Positions 1-5,829 of a stretch of DNA of 5,829 nt are shown one piece after another. Origin of the DNA: Fimbriimonadaceae bacterium (lineage in GTDB: Bacteria > Armatimonadota > Fimbriimonadia > Fimbriimonadales > Fimbriimonadaceae); contig JADLGZ010000141.1 of assembly GCA_020849075.1 (NCBI GenBank), forward strand, positions 1 to 5,829, given 5' to 3'. Both the position numbers and the translations under genes were made by a program. Each line of letters begins with the position of its first letter. Position 1 is the stretch's first letter. The notes under the pieces are model-generated. The model saw nothing but the letters and a program-made list of their open reading frames with translations. It did not search any database and was not told the DNA's origin.

Positions 1-334
1 CCGCTTCATCAAGGGGCACATTAAGTCGTTGGTTCTTGATTGAGCGTGCTTGTTGGATGCTCCGGTTCACGGCAACACGGTAGATCCATGTGCTGAACTT
101 GCTTCGCTTGTCAAACTTCACCAAGTTGCGGTAGATCAGCGTGAAGATTTCTTGGGTGGCATCGGCGGCTTCATCGGTGCGCAATAGAACACCTTGGGCC
201 ACCGCATATACTCGGTCGTAATACTTAGAATAGAGGAGATCAAATGCCTCGGCCTCACCTCCTAAGAAGCGATCCACAAGCCGCACATCCTCATCGAATG
301 AATCGGGCCGCGACTGGTCAAATGCCGATGACAT
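1..334 (-). CDS. ECF-type RNA polymerase sigma factor, N-terminal part (3' end beyond the left window edge)
   Basis: Sigma-70 family factor of the extracytoplasmic-function class, which would direct RNA polymerase to a specific promoter set. The visible 111 residues cover sigma region 2. A short acidic N-terminus leads into a helix around residues 28-48 (AEAFDLLYSKYYDRVYAVAQ). Region 2.2 has the DATQEIF motif at 58-64, and region 2.3/2.4 reads KFSTWIYRVAVNR at 79-91, the family's hallmark core and -10 binding segment. The linker and region 4 lie outside the window. The start is well bounded: an in-frame TAA at 341-343 lies three codons upstream, leaving ATG at 334 or the adjacent GTG at 337. 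There is no strong ribosome binding site. The gene is divergent from pckA across 130 bases. Its targets and any anti-sigma partner cannot be read here. The class is secure; the subgroup is not assigned. Confidence 0.93.
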   Translation of the reverse strand, partial: MSSAFDQSRPDSFDEDVRLVDRFLGGEAEAFDLLYSKYYDRVYAVAQGVLLRTDEAADATQEIFTLIYRNLVKFDKRSKFSTWIYRVAVNRSIQQARSIKNQRLNVPLDEA

Positions 335-345
335 CACCAGTTAGT

Positions 346-374
346 TTGACGCGAAAGTCACTTGTCCGGTTACT
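346..374 (+). promoter_or_regulatory. Possible sigma-70-type promoter for pckA (weak)
   Basis: TTGACG at 346-351 matches five of six positions of a -35 box. Seventeen bases later, GTTACT at 369-374 is a poor -10 match (three of six). If used, transcription would start near 381, immediately before the inverted repeat at 382-402. The location upstream of pckA and the spacing are right, but the -10 is weak and the promoter consensus in this organism is unknown. Confidence 0.25.
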
Positions 375-381
375 GAACCTA

Positions 382-402
382 GTAAGGGTCAAAATCCCTT
401 AC
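382..402. repeat. Perfect inverted repeat, 7-base arms, between the sigma factor gene and pckA
   Basis: GTAAGGG (382-388) and CCCTTAC (396-402) are exact reverse complements around a seven-base centre, TCAAAAT. The element could be a dimeric regulator's operator between two divergent genes, or a hairpin at the 5' end of the pckA transcript. It is not a convincing terminator: the stem is short and no run of T follows on either strand. Two smaller symmetric elements flank it: GGTT/AACC with TTACT/AGTAA within 368-385, and TCCTT-T-AAGGA at 409-419. The symmetry is seen directly; the function is inferred. Confidence 0.5.
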
Positions 403-464
403 CGGGTATCCTTTAAGGAACTCAACAATAATCCGGCGCAAGGGTGCGTCGTACTGAAAATCTT

Positions 465-2003
465 ATGGCTGCAGTAACTCCGAACACCACTGGATTCAAT
501 GTGGAATCCGCTAAAGACGTTTATCGAAATCTAACCACGCCCGAGTTAATCGAACATGCTATCCGTCACGGGGAAGGCGTTCTGAGCGCAGACGGTGCCT
601 TGGTGGCTTACACCGGGAAATACACGGGCCGGACGCCCAAGGATAAGCGCACTGTTCGTGAACCAAGTAGCGAAGCGAACATTTGGTGGGAGAACAACAT
701 CGCGATGGAAGAGTCCGAGTACTCGATCCTCCGCGAAAAGGCCCAAACTGCTCTCGCGACGAAGGATCGGCTCTATATCGTGGATGCCTTTGGGGGAGCC
801 GACCCGGATCATCGCATTAATGTGCGCGTGATTACGGAAAATGCCTATCACGCCCAGTTTATCAAGACGATGCTCATCCGGCCATCCATTGCTGAACATA
901 ACAGTTTTGCTCCCGAATGGACGATTGTCAATCTTGCGCGGGAGAAGTATGAGCGCGACGTGAATGGCGAAGCCCGGGATGCCGTGATCGCCGTCAATTT
1001 CGCGGCCAAAGAAGTCTTGATTTTCGGCACGATGTATGCGGGTGAGATGAAGAAATCGGTTTTCTCGATTCTGAATTATCTGTTGCCGCTCAAGGGCGTG
1101 ATGAGCATGCATTGCTCCGCGAATATCGGTAAGGCTGGCGACACCGCCTTGTTCTTCGGGCTGAGTGGCACCGGAAAAACCACCCTTTCGGCTGATCCCG
1201 ATCGGTTCCTGATTGGGGACGATGAACATGGTTGGACCGACAAGGGTGTGTTTAACTTTGAAGGCGGTTGCTACGCGAAAACTATCAAGTTGAGCAAGGA
1301 AGGAGAGCCAGAAATCTGGAACGCGATTCGGTACGGCTCGGTCCTTGAGAATGTTGTCTTGGATGATCAGCGAGTACCGAATTACGACGATGTATCCCTG
1401 ACGGAGAACACCCGATGCGCCTATCCCCTTGAGTTTATTGACGGTGCTGTTTCGCCGAGCATGGGCGGACATCCCAAGAATATTTTCTTCTTGACTTGCG
1501 ATGCCTACGGCGTCCTGCCCCCGATCAGCAAGCTGACACCAGAGCAAGCCATGGAGCATTTCTTGAATGGATACACGGCGAAGGTTGCGGGCACGGAGGC
1601 GGGAATCACGGAACCACAACTCACCTTTAGCACTTGCTTTGGTGCGCCATTCTTGCCGCTTCACCCTTCCAAATACGCGGCGTTGCTGGCCTCAAAAATG
1701 AAGGAGCACAGTGCCAATGTTTGGCTGGTGAATACTGGTTGGACTGGCGGCGGCTATGGAGTTGGGCGTCGGATGAGCCTCAAGCACACGCGAGCCCTGC
1801 TGAACGCGGCTCTAGCTGGCTCATTGGCAAACGGTGATTTTGAAGCTGATTCCATCTTTGGACTTTCGATACCAAAGGCATGTGATGGCGTACCTTCCGA
1901 AATTTTGAATCCGCGCAACACTTGGACCGACAAGGATGCCTACGATGCCGCGGCCACAAAGCTGAAGGGGCTGTTTGACGCTAACTCGGCTAAGTTTAAG
2001 TAA
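465..2003 (+). CDS. pckA: Phosphoenolpyruvate carboxykinase (ATP)
   Basis: Cytoplasmic enzyme converting oxaloacetate and ATP to phosphoenolpyruvate, ADP and CO2, the entry step of gluconeogenesis, reversible in some bacteria. From ATG 465 it has 512 residues; the family is about 520-540. Visible motifs: GRTPKDKR with substrate-binding Arg56; Tyr191; Lys196-Lys197; His216 in SMHCSANIG; P-loop FGLSGTGKTTLS at 231-242 with Lys238 and Thr239; metal-binding LIGDDEHGW at 249-257 with Asp252-Asp253; ENTRCAYP with Arg317; and the C-terminal NTGWTGGGYGVGRR stretch. From memory of E. coli Pck, Arg65 is offset by 9 and Tyr207, Lys213, His232, Lys254, Asp269 and Arg333 by a constant 16, so the catalytic core lacks internal indels. 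An in-frame TAA at 429-431 limits the start to GTG 444 (seven residues longer) or ATG 465. Neither has a well-placed ribosome binding site; ATG is preferred. The lipoprotein gene begins three bases after the stop. Confidence 0.97.
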   Translation: MAAVTPNTTGFNVESAKDVYRNLTTPELIEHAIRHGEGVLSADGALVAYTGKYTGRTPKDKRTVREPSSEANIWWENNIAMEESEYSILREKAQTALATKDRLYIVDAFGGADPDHRINVRVITENAYHAQFIKTMLIRPSIAEHNSFAPEWTIVNLAREKYERDVNGEARDAVIAVNFAAKEVLIFGTMYAGEMKKSVFSILNYLLPLKGVMSMHCSANIGKAGDTALFFGLSGTGKTTLSADPDRFLIGDDEHGWTDKGVFNFEGGCYAKTIKLSKEGEPEIWNAIRYGSVLENVVLDDQRVPNYDDVSLTENTRCAYPLEFIDGAVSPSMGGHPKNIFFLTCDAYGVLPPISKLTPEQAMEHFLNGYTAKVAGTEAGITEPQLTFSTCFGAPFLPLHPSKYAALLASKMKEHSANVWLVNTGWTGGGYGVGRRMSLKHTRALLNAALAGSLANGDFEADSIFGLSIPKACDGVPSEILNPRNTWTDKDAYDAAATKLKGLFDANSAKFK

Positions 2004-2006
2004 GAC

Positions 2007-2657
2007 ATGAGATTCTTGGTTTCACTGCCTTTACTCGTGCTTGCTGGCTGTGCGGCACCACCGGTTACGGAAACGAAATCTCCTGCTTCAAAAGTACCAA
2101 AGACCCTCACGCTCGCTGAAGGTGAGTTGGTCTCGCTTGCTGATCTTGAGATAACGTTGCCTTCGAACTGGAAGGTCGCTGACTTTTCAAACTCAGAATG
2201 GAAGTCCAAGATGGCCAAATTGGCAAAAGGGAATGCTACGGTGTCTGGCATGATGTCAATGATGGAGGAAGCGAGCAGATCGGGTTTTATCAAGTTAGTG
2301 GCCTTCGACCTCGCGACTGCCGGGAGCGGATTTGCCAACAATATCAATGTAATCGTTACTCCTGGACAAGGACTGCCTTTTGCAAAGCTTGTAGCGGCCA
2401 ACGATGAGCAACTCCGCACCATTGCAACGAAGGGACACGAACCAAAGCTAGAGCGTAAGATGCTTACCAATGGCCAATGGGCCATCTTGAGTTCGCACGT
2501 ACCAACTGGACCAAATGGAAAGGATATTGCTATCAAGACCTGTTTAGCCCTTCATAGCGATAAGGCATACACCATTACGTTCTCTACCTTGCCGGGCAAG
2601 GAAGACCAAACCTTTGGCTTGGTGGAACCAGTGTTGGGCTCGGTGAAGTTTAAGTAG
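2007..2657 (+). CDS. Predicted lipoprotein of unknown function, possibly PsbP/Mog1-like fold
   Basis: A 216-residue protein with a lipoprotein signal: Met-Arg, a hydrophobic stretch at 4-12, and the lipobox LAGC with Cys15 as the predicted lipidated residue. A Pro/Thr/Lys/Ser linker (about 16-35) follows, then one globular domain to the end. The domain opens with a strand-like 'LEITLPSNWKV' and closes with '...VEPVLGSVKFK', preceded by alternating strand-like segments. This layout resembles PsbP/Mog1/DUF1795-type small lipoproteins, but that is a fold-level guess. A methionine cluster, MMSMM, sits at 82-86. There are no other cysteines before Cys182 (in KTCLALHS). ATG 2007 lies three bases after the pckA stop with no good ribosome binding site, so translation is probably coupled to pckA. 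Likely location is a membrane surface, with the side unknown. The gene is convergent with the redoxin-cytochrome gene. Confidence 0.8.
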   Translation: MRFLVSLPLLVLAGCAAPPVTETKSPASKVPKTLTLAEGELVSLADLEITLPSNWKVADFSNSEWKSKMAKLAKGNATVSGMMSMMEEASRSGFIKLVAFDLATAGSGFANNINVIVTPGQGLPFAKLVAANDEQLRTIATKGHEPKLERKMLTNGQWAILSSHVPTGPNGKDIAIKTCLALHSDKAYTITFSTLPGKEDQTFGLVEPVLGSVKFK

Positions 2658-2660
2658 CCG

Positions 2661-4163
2661 TTAGTTTGCGGCCGGGATAACCAGGTAAGCCTCTAACCGA
2701 GCTTCATTCCAATTGTCACCAAAGGTGATGTTGCGTGGGCCAGGTAGTCCAGTCATATTGTCATCACCGTAGGTGACATTTAGGGCAACCTGTGAAGCAG
2801 TGGCAGAGGACGAGAAGATAGCCGTGGGCATAAAACTTCCCGTCATGAGCTTGCCAATCAGCCAACTTGAATTCGGACCAAATAGAGTTACGCTTGATGG
2901 AGTTGGGTCACCGATCGCGGTGAAGCTCAAGGCCCGTTTTGGGTTGGCAAAATCAATCGCGGTTGATAAATCCACGACGCCGTTGAAGGCTGCAAATTGC
3001 CCCGACTCAAACGGGAATCGCAGGGATCGTGCTGGATTTGTTTTTGGCGGTGTAAGCGGCGTTAAGGAGAGTTTGACTGCCCGCTGCTCACCACTGCCGT
3101 AGAGAAGGAGGCGAACCACCGGCTTTCGACCTTCGGCTGAGAAAAAGTACGGCACGGAAGTGAGTGAGCTATTCGGAAGCCCTGCGTGCACGAACTCCCA
3201 TTCCTTGGGAATTGATTTCCATCTCTCGCCTTTGTCCTCAATGAGCGGGCGCGGAGAGGGTTGTGCTAAGAAAGTCCACACCATTCGCACACTCCCTTGC
3301 GGTGCACCAATGATCGTATAGCCGCTTGTACGCTCAACTTTTTGTAATGAAACATCTATAAATCGAAAGCGACCCATCTTTGGACTCGTGACCGAAATCT
3401 CGGTCCTGTTCTTGGGAATCTGTTGAACTTCTGGGTTGTTATCAGGTCCGGTGCCGTCTGGGGCGCCGAAGTCGCGCCAGACTTGGAACTGTTCGATCGC
3501 AACACTGCTGGGAGCAGGTACCGAGTTCCTAATTTTGTCATAGAGTCGGACGGGGGGCATTTTTTCTCGCCGCAGGACATCCAAGATCATGTGCGACCAC
3601 CTGCGCACATCGGGATAGCGATCTAGGCGAAATGGGGCTGCGCCACCGGGCGAGTGGCAGGGTAGGCAGTACTGCCCAATGAGTGGCTTGATGTGCTTTA
3701 GGTAAGAAACGGGACTATTTGGCTTTGCGATGAGCGGGTCGGGAAGTGTGCAACCTTGAGGCTCTGATCTTGATGGAATCATGGATTTCCCGGCGATGGC
3801 TGCTGCATAGCCTTCCGCGAGCAGGAATCGTGAGTCTGGGTTGGTAGCCAACCCCACTCCCCCTACAAAAATCGTCTGATCTCCGCGGCGAACGACCGCC
3901 GATGGGAAGCGGTCCAAGGCAAATTGAAAGGCGAGGTCCGCCCCTTGAGTGGCGCGGAGATCACCGGTCAAATGAAACCGCTTGGCATATGCTTGGGTCG
4001 CCGGCAAGGAGTCATTTGGGAACCACCATATCACCTGCGCGCTGGGGTGGTCATGGTGCCAGGCGGCTACCTTTTGAACCCAACGCTGGGCAACGGGGCA
4101 ATCGGTGCTCCAGATGAGGTCCACTTGAACCTTCGCTTGGTGCCCGAAGAGGAAGGGAAGCAT
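2661..4163 (-). CDS. Redoxin/thioredoxin-like domain fused to a c-type cytochrome domain, with an unassigned C-terminal region
   Basis: A 500-residue multidomain protein. Residues about 10-125 form a thioredoxin-like redoxin domain: WSTDCPVAQRW with Cys22 (no CxxC), likely cis-Pro87, and a closing segment ending in AIAGK and QGCTLP (Cys138), both typical of redoxin-cytochrome proteins. Residues about 150-240 are a cytochrome c module: CLPCH at 166-170 attaches haem, Met202 in KMPP is the probable axial ligand, and VWRDFGAPDG at 228-237 is the usual end. Residues about 241-500 look beta-rich and I do not recognise them; the copper type II monooxygenase module common here is not evident. Haem attachment requires export, yet ATG 4163 leaves no normal signal peptide. 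A TTG at 4247 would add 28 residues and a plausible signal but overlaps the upstream gene by 82 bases. ATG 4163 lies two bases after that gene's stop, so coupling is likely. Probable periplasmic redox protein; substrate unknown. Confidence 0.85.
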   Translation of the reverse strand: MLPFLFGHQAKVQVDLIWSTDCPVAQRWVQKVAAWHHDHPSAQVIWWFPNDSLPATQAYAKRFHLTGDLRATQGADLAFQFALDRFPSAVVRRGDQTIFVGGVGLATNPDSRFLLAEGYAAAIAGKSMIPSRSEPQGCTLPDPLIAKPNSPVSYLKHIKPLIGQYCLPCHSPGGAAPFRLDRYPDVRRWSHMILDVLRREKMPPVRLYDKIRNSVPAPSSVAIEQFQVWRDFGAPDGTGPDNNPEVQQIPKNRTEISVTSPKMGRFRFIDVSLQKVERTSGYTIIGAPQGSVRMVWTFLAQPSPRPLIEDKGERWKSIPKEWEFVHAGLPNSSLTSVPYFFSAEGRKPVVRLLLYGSGEQRAVKLSLTPLTPPKTNPARSLRFPFESGQFAAFNGVVDLSTAIDFANPKRALSFTAIGDPTPSSVTLFGPNSSWLIGKLMTGSFMPTAIFSSSATASQVALNVTYGDDNMTGLPGPRNITFGDNWNEARLEAYLVIPAAN

Positions 4164-4165
4164 GA

Positions 4166-4723
4166 TCAGGCTAGGCGTCGGTACATGCGAAGGTTGGTGT
4201 TGACACGGATTGGGATTGCCTTTTCGGCCGCTGTAACGTCGCTCCAAAAGGCTAATGAGTCAAGGCGGCTGGGTGAGATGAGGCTCCGCCCAATATAGGC
4301 ACCGAGGAAGCCCTCTATGAGCCAGAGTGAGTCCAAAATATACTTGGCTTCCTCCAACTCGTCGGAAACGTGTCCCGGTGCGGCAACATGGTGGTTGGTG
4401 CTGCAGTAGCCATCAATGGGGACATCAACATGGGTGACTCCTTGATGATAGATGATCTCCATGCGGTCAATATCGTCAGGAGCTTCGCCCTCTGCGACGA
4501 ATTCTCTGAAGGAACTCGACATAATGAACTTGTTTTCGGCCTCGTTGAGCGTTTCGAGGTCGTCGAACTCGCTGACGGCCAACACGCGAGTGCCAAAGAT
4601 GCGTTTCCAAAAGGTAACTTTAGCCGGGCCAGTAGCTTCACGCAAGTTAGCGTACAACTCATTCAGAGTCTCGGGCGTATCGTCGGGAAGCTGCTGTACG
4701 GAAAGGTTCAAAATGCCAGGCAC
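4166..4723 (-). CDS. Uncharacterised protein with two probable ABM/EthD-type ferredoxin-like barrels
   Basis: A 185-residue protein with no signal peptide or membrane segment, hence probably cytoplasmic. Two halves have a similar pattern. The first (about 4-92) runs from a beta strand (ILNLSVQQL) through a helix (ETLNELYANLREATG) to TFWKRIFGTRVLAVSEFDDLE, a helix with SSSFREFV and a final strand, MEIIYH. The second (about 119-185) has a helix, FLGAYIGRSLISPSRLDSLAFWSD and a short C-terminal strand. This is the look of dimeric alpha-beta barrel proteins (antibiotic biosynthesis monooxygenase, EthD and relatives) fused in tandem; the fold is inferred. A His/Cys-rich linker (His93, His98, Cys107, His111, His112, His118) joins the halves. 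The GTG start at 4723 has no clear ribosome binding site and the frame stays open upstream, so the N-terminus is uncertain. It is first of a pair with the redoxin-cytochrome gene, two bases away, and divergent from pheS. Confidence 0.75.
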   Translation of the reverse strand: MPGILNLSVQQLPDDTPETLNELYANLREATGPAKVTFWKRIFGTRVLAVSEFDDLETLNEAENKFIMSSSFREFVAEGEAPDDIDRMEIIYHQGVTHVDVPIDGYCSTNHHVAAPGHVSDELEEAKYILDSLWLIEGFLGAYIGRSLISPSRLDSLAFWSDVTAAEKAIPIRVNTNLRMYRRLA

Positions 4724-4821
4724 ACAGTATTTTGACAGGTAACTAGGTCGGATAGCGCTCGGTAGGACCTGAGCTGACCCGCTTGAAGTTTCCTGACTGT
4801 TTCGTTCATCCTAGGTTCCAA
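4724..4821. other. Divergent intergenic region between the barrel-protein gene and pheS
   Basis: Ninety-eight bases that must carry the promoters of two divergent genes, if each has its own. I see AGGTC (4745-4749) and GACCT (4766-4770) as inverted arms around a central AGCGCT palindrome (4754-4759), and CTAGGT repeated at 4743-4748 and 4811-4816. TTGACA at 4732-4737 has no acceptable -10 box at 16-18 bases. No T-box or attenuator-like leader for pheS is visible, and the space is small for one. AGG at 4813-4815 is a weak ribosome binding site for pheS. Confidence 0.4.
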
Positions 4822-5829
4822 ATGTCAACAACACTTGATGCCATCAACGCGATCGAAGAACGGGCGTTGTCCGCATTAGGGTGTGCGTCAAGCACAAGTG
4901 CGCTTAGAGATGTGGAGGCCGCCTATCTTGGGAAGAAGGGCGAGCTGTCGTTGCTCATGGGTGAACTTGGAAAAATCCCAAACGACGAACGTCCAGCTTT
5001 CGGTAAGGCAGTAAATGAAGCCAAGTTCAGGGTGCAACAAGAATTGGATTCTCGCCATGCGACGCTCAAGGCGGGAGAACGGGCCGAACAATTTGAACGA
5101 GAGCGCATTGATATCTCGATGCCGGGGCGACGATCGACGGCAGGGCGCGAACACATCCTGCAACTTACGACCAACAAGATCAAGGAGTTCTTCGTTGGGC
5201 TTGGTTTTGAGTACCGTGAGAGCCCCGAGCTTGAAAAGTTTGAATATAACTTTACATCTCTAAATTATCCAGAAGATCATCCAGCGATGGATGAGCAGGA
5301 CACGTTCTATGTGACGGATGATGTGCTATTGCGAACTCAGGCTACAGCACTTCAGGGGCATGTTTTCGAGAATATCAAGCCCCCTCTCAGGATGTTCACG
5401 GTGAGCCGTACTTTCCGTAACGAGGCGGTTGACCGGACCCACAGCCACACCTTCCATCAGGTGGACGCCTTTATGGTGGATGAAGGGGTATCAATGGCGC
5501 ATCTGAAGGGCACGCTGAATGCCTTTGCCAGTGCCATGTTTGGCGGCGAGGCTAAGGTCCGATTCCGCCCGGATTTCTTCCCGTTTGTCGAACCAGGTGT
5601 GGACTACGCGATCTCAACGCCGAAGTTGTTTGGCGGGAAGTGGGTCGAACTCGGCGGGGCCGGGATGATTCATCCAAATATTTTGCGCCGCTACGGGATT
5701 GATACGGAGCGGTACACGGGCTGGGCGTTCGGGCTCGGCGTGGAGCGAATTCCGATGATGGCTACGGGGATTGATGACCTACGGCACTTCCTAGAGAACG
5801 ACCTTCGGTTCTTGGATCAGTTTGCGTGA
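4822..5829 (+). CDS. pheS: Phenylalanine--tRNA ligase alpha subunit
   Basis: Catalytic alpha subunit of the alpha2-beta2 phenylalanyl-tRNA synthetase, which charges tRNA-Phe with phenylalanine in the cytoplasm. It is complete at 335 residues (the family is about 330-350); the TGA stop is the last three bases of the window. An N-terminal tRNA-binding helical arm (about 1-95) carries YLGKKGELS and RIDISMPGRR. The class II catalytic core follows: GLGFEYRESPELE, then HPAMDEQDTFYV (153-164); motif 2, FTVSRTFRNE at 192-201 with HTFHQVD to 215; FFPFVEPGVDY and WVELGGAGMIHP lining the substrate pocket; and motif 3, GLGVERI at 304-310. The pocket wording resembles Thermus PheS more than the E. coli type. 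ATG 4822 is preferred over an upstream in-frame TTG at 4783 because the homologous helix begins there and AGG lies six bases upstream. pheT would be expected downstream but is outside the window. Confidence 0.97.
   Translation: MSTTLDAINAIEERALSALGCASSTSALRDVEAAYLGKKGELSLLMGELGKIPNDERPAFGKAVNEAKFRVQQELDSRHATLKAGERAEQFERERIDISMPGRRSTAGREHILQLTTNKIKEFFVGLGFEYRESPELEKFEYNFTSLNYPEDHPAMDEQDTFYVTDDVLLRTQATALQGHVFENIKPPLRMFTVSRTFRNEAVDRTHSHTFHQVDAFMVDEGVSMAHLKGTLNAFASAMFGGEAKVRFRPDFFPFVEPGVDYAISTPKLFGGKWVELGGAGMIHPNILRRYGIDTERYTGWAFGLGVERIPMMATGIDDLRHFLENDLRFLDQFA

Noticed and set aside
417..450. GGAACT followed by CGTC as an ECF-type promoter for pckA
   Set aside because: The gap is 24 bases, well beyond the roughly 16-17 expected, and the -10 would lie beyond one of the candidate start codons.
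244..477. 77-codon plus-strand frame overlapping the sigma factor gene and the intergenic region
   Set aside because: It is antisense to sigma region 2, crosses the inverted repeats and has no recognisable content.
546..1664. 372-codon open frame on the minus strand inside pckA
   Set aside because: It lies fully antisense to a gene with every PEPCK catalytic motif; its translation has no recognisable domain and is best explained as a codon-use shadow.
1940..2536. 198-codon minus-strand frame overlapping the lipoprotein gene
   Set aside because: The plus-strand frame has a clear lipobox and operon-like placement; the antisense frame spans the pckA end and shows no family features.
2657..2672. 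GCCG/CGGC hairpin between the convergent genes as a bidirectional terminator
   Set aside because: The stem is only four base pairs with an eight-base loop and no T-run on either side.
4370..4742. Plus-strand frames of 96-121 codons opposite the barrel-protein gene
   Set aside because: The minus-strand frame reads as a coherent alpha/beta protein with an adjacent coupled gene; the plus-strand translations look random.
4732..4760. TTGACA as the -35 box of a pheS promoter
   Set aside because: Although the -35 is perfect, bases 16-18 downstream are GC-rich (around GCGCTC) with no -10-like hexamer.

Overview
The window is a compact stretch of a bacterial chromosome with six protein-coding genes, almost all of it coding. 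Lipobox-type export, a c-type cytochrome fused to a redoxin domain, and a Thermus-like PheS suggest a diderm bacterium outside the Proteobacteria. Redoxin-cytochrome proteins of this build are familiar from Planctomycetota, Acidobacteriota, Verrucomicrobiota and Armatimonadota. I lean weakly towards Armatimonadota or a relative, but nothing in the window settles the phylum.

Left edge (1-334, minus): the N-terminal 111 residues of an ECF-type sigma factor, cut by the window edge. A 130-base divergent intergenic region (335-464) follows and is rich in small inverted repeats. It leads into a plus-strand pair: pckA (465-2003), an ATP-dependent phosphoenolpyruvate carboxykinase with every active-site residue I checked present, and a 216-residue lipoprotein gene (2007-2657) only three bases downstream.

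The lipoprotein gene meets a minus-strand pair tail to tail, with three bases between the stop codons. Read in its own direction, that pair starts with a 185-residue protein that looks like two ferredoxin-like (ABM/EthD-type) barrels in tandem (4166-4723). Two bases later comes a 500-residue redoxin/cytochrome c fusion (2661-4163). Its C-terminal ~260 residues do not look like the copper monooxygenase module usual in this architecture.

Right edge (4822-5829, plus): a complete pheS, divergent from the minus-strand pair, ending on the last base of the window; pheT would be expected next but is not visible.

The genes do not form one obvious pathway. pckA (gluconeogenesis/anaplerosis) and pheS (translation) are housekeeping. 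The ECF sigma factor may answer envelope or metabolic signals. The barrel protein and the redoxin-cytochrome protein are the likely functional pair and the least understood part. I found no tRNA, rRNA, CRISPR array, insertion sequence or convincing terminator, and no clear evidence of a wholly new system.
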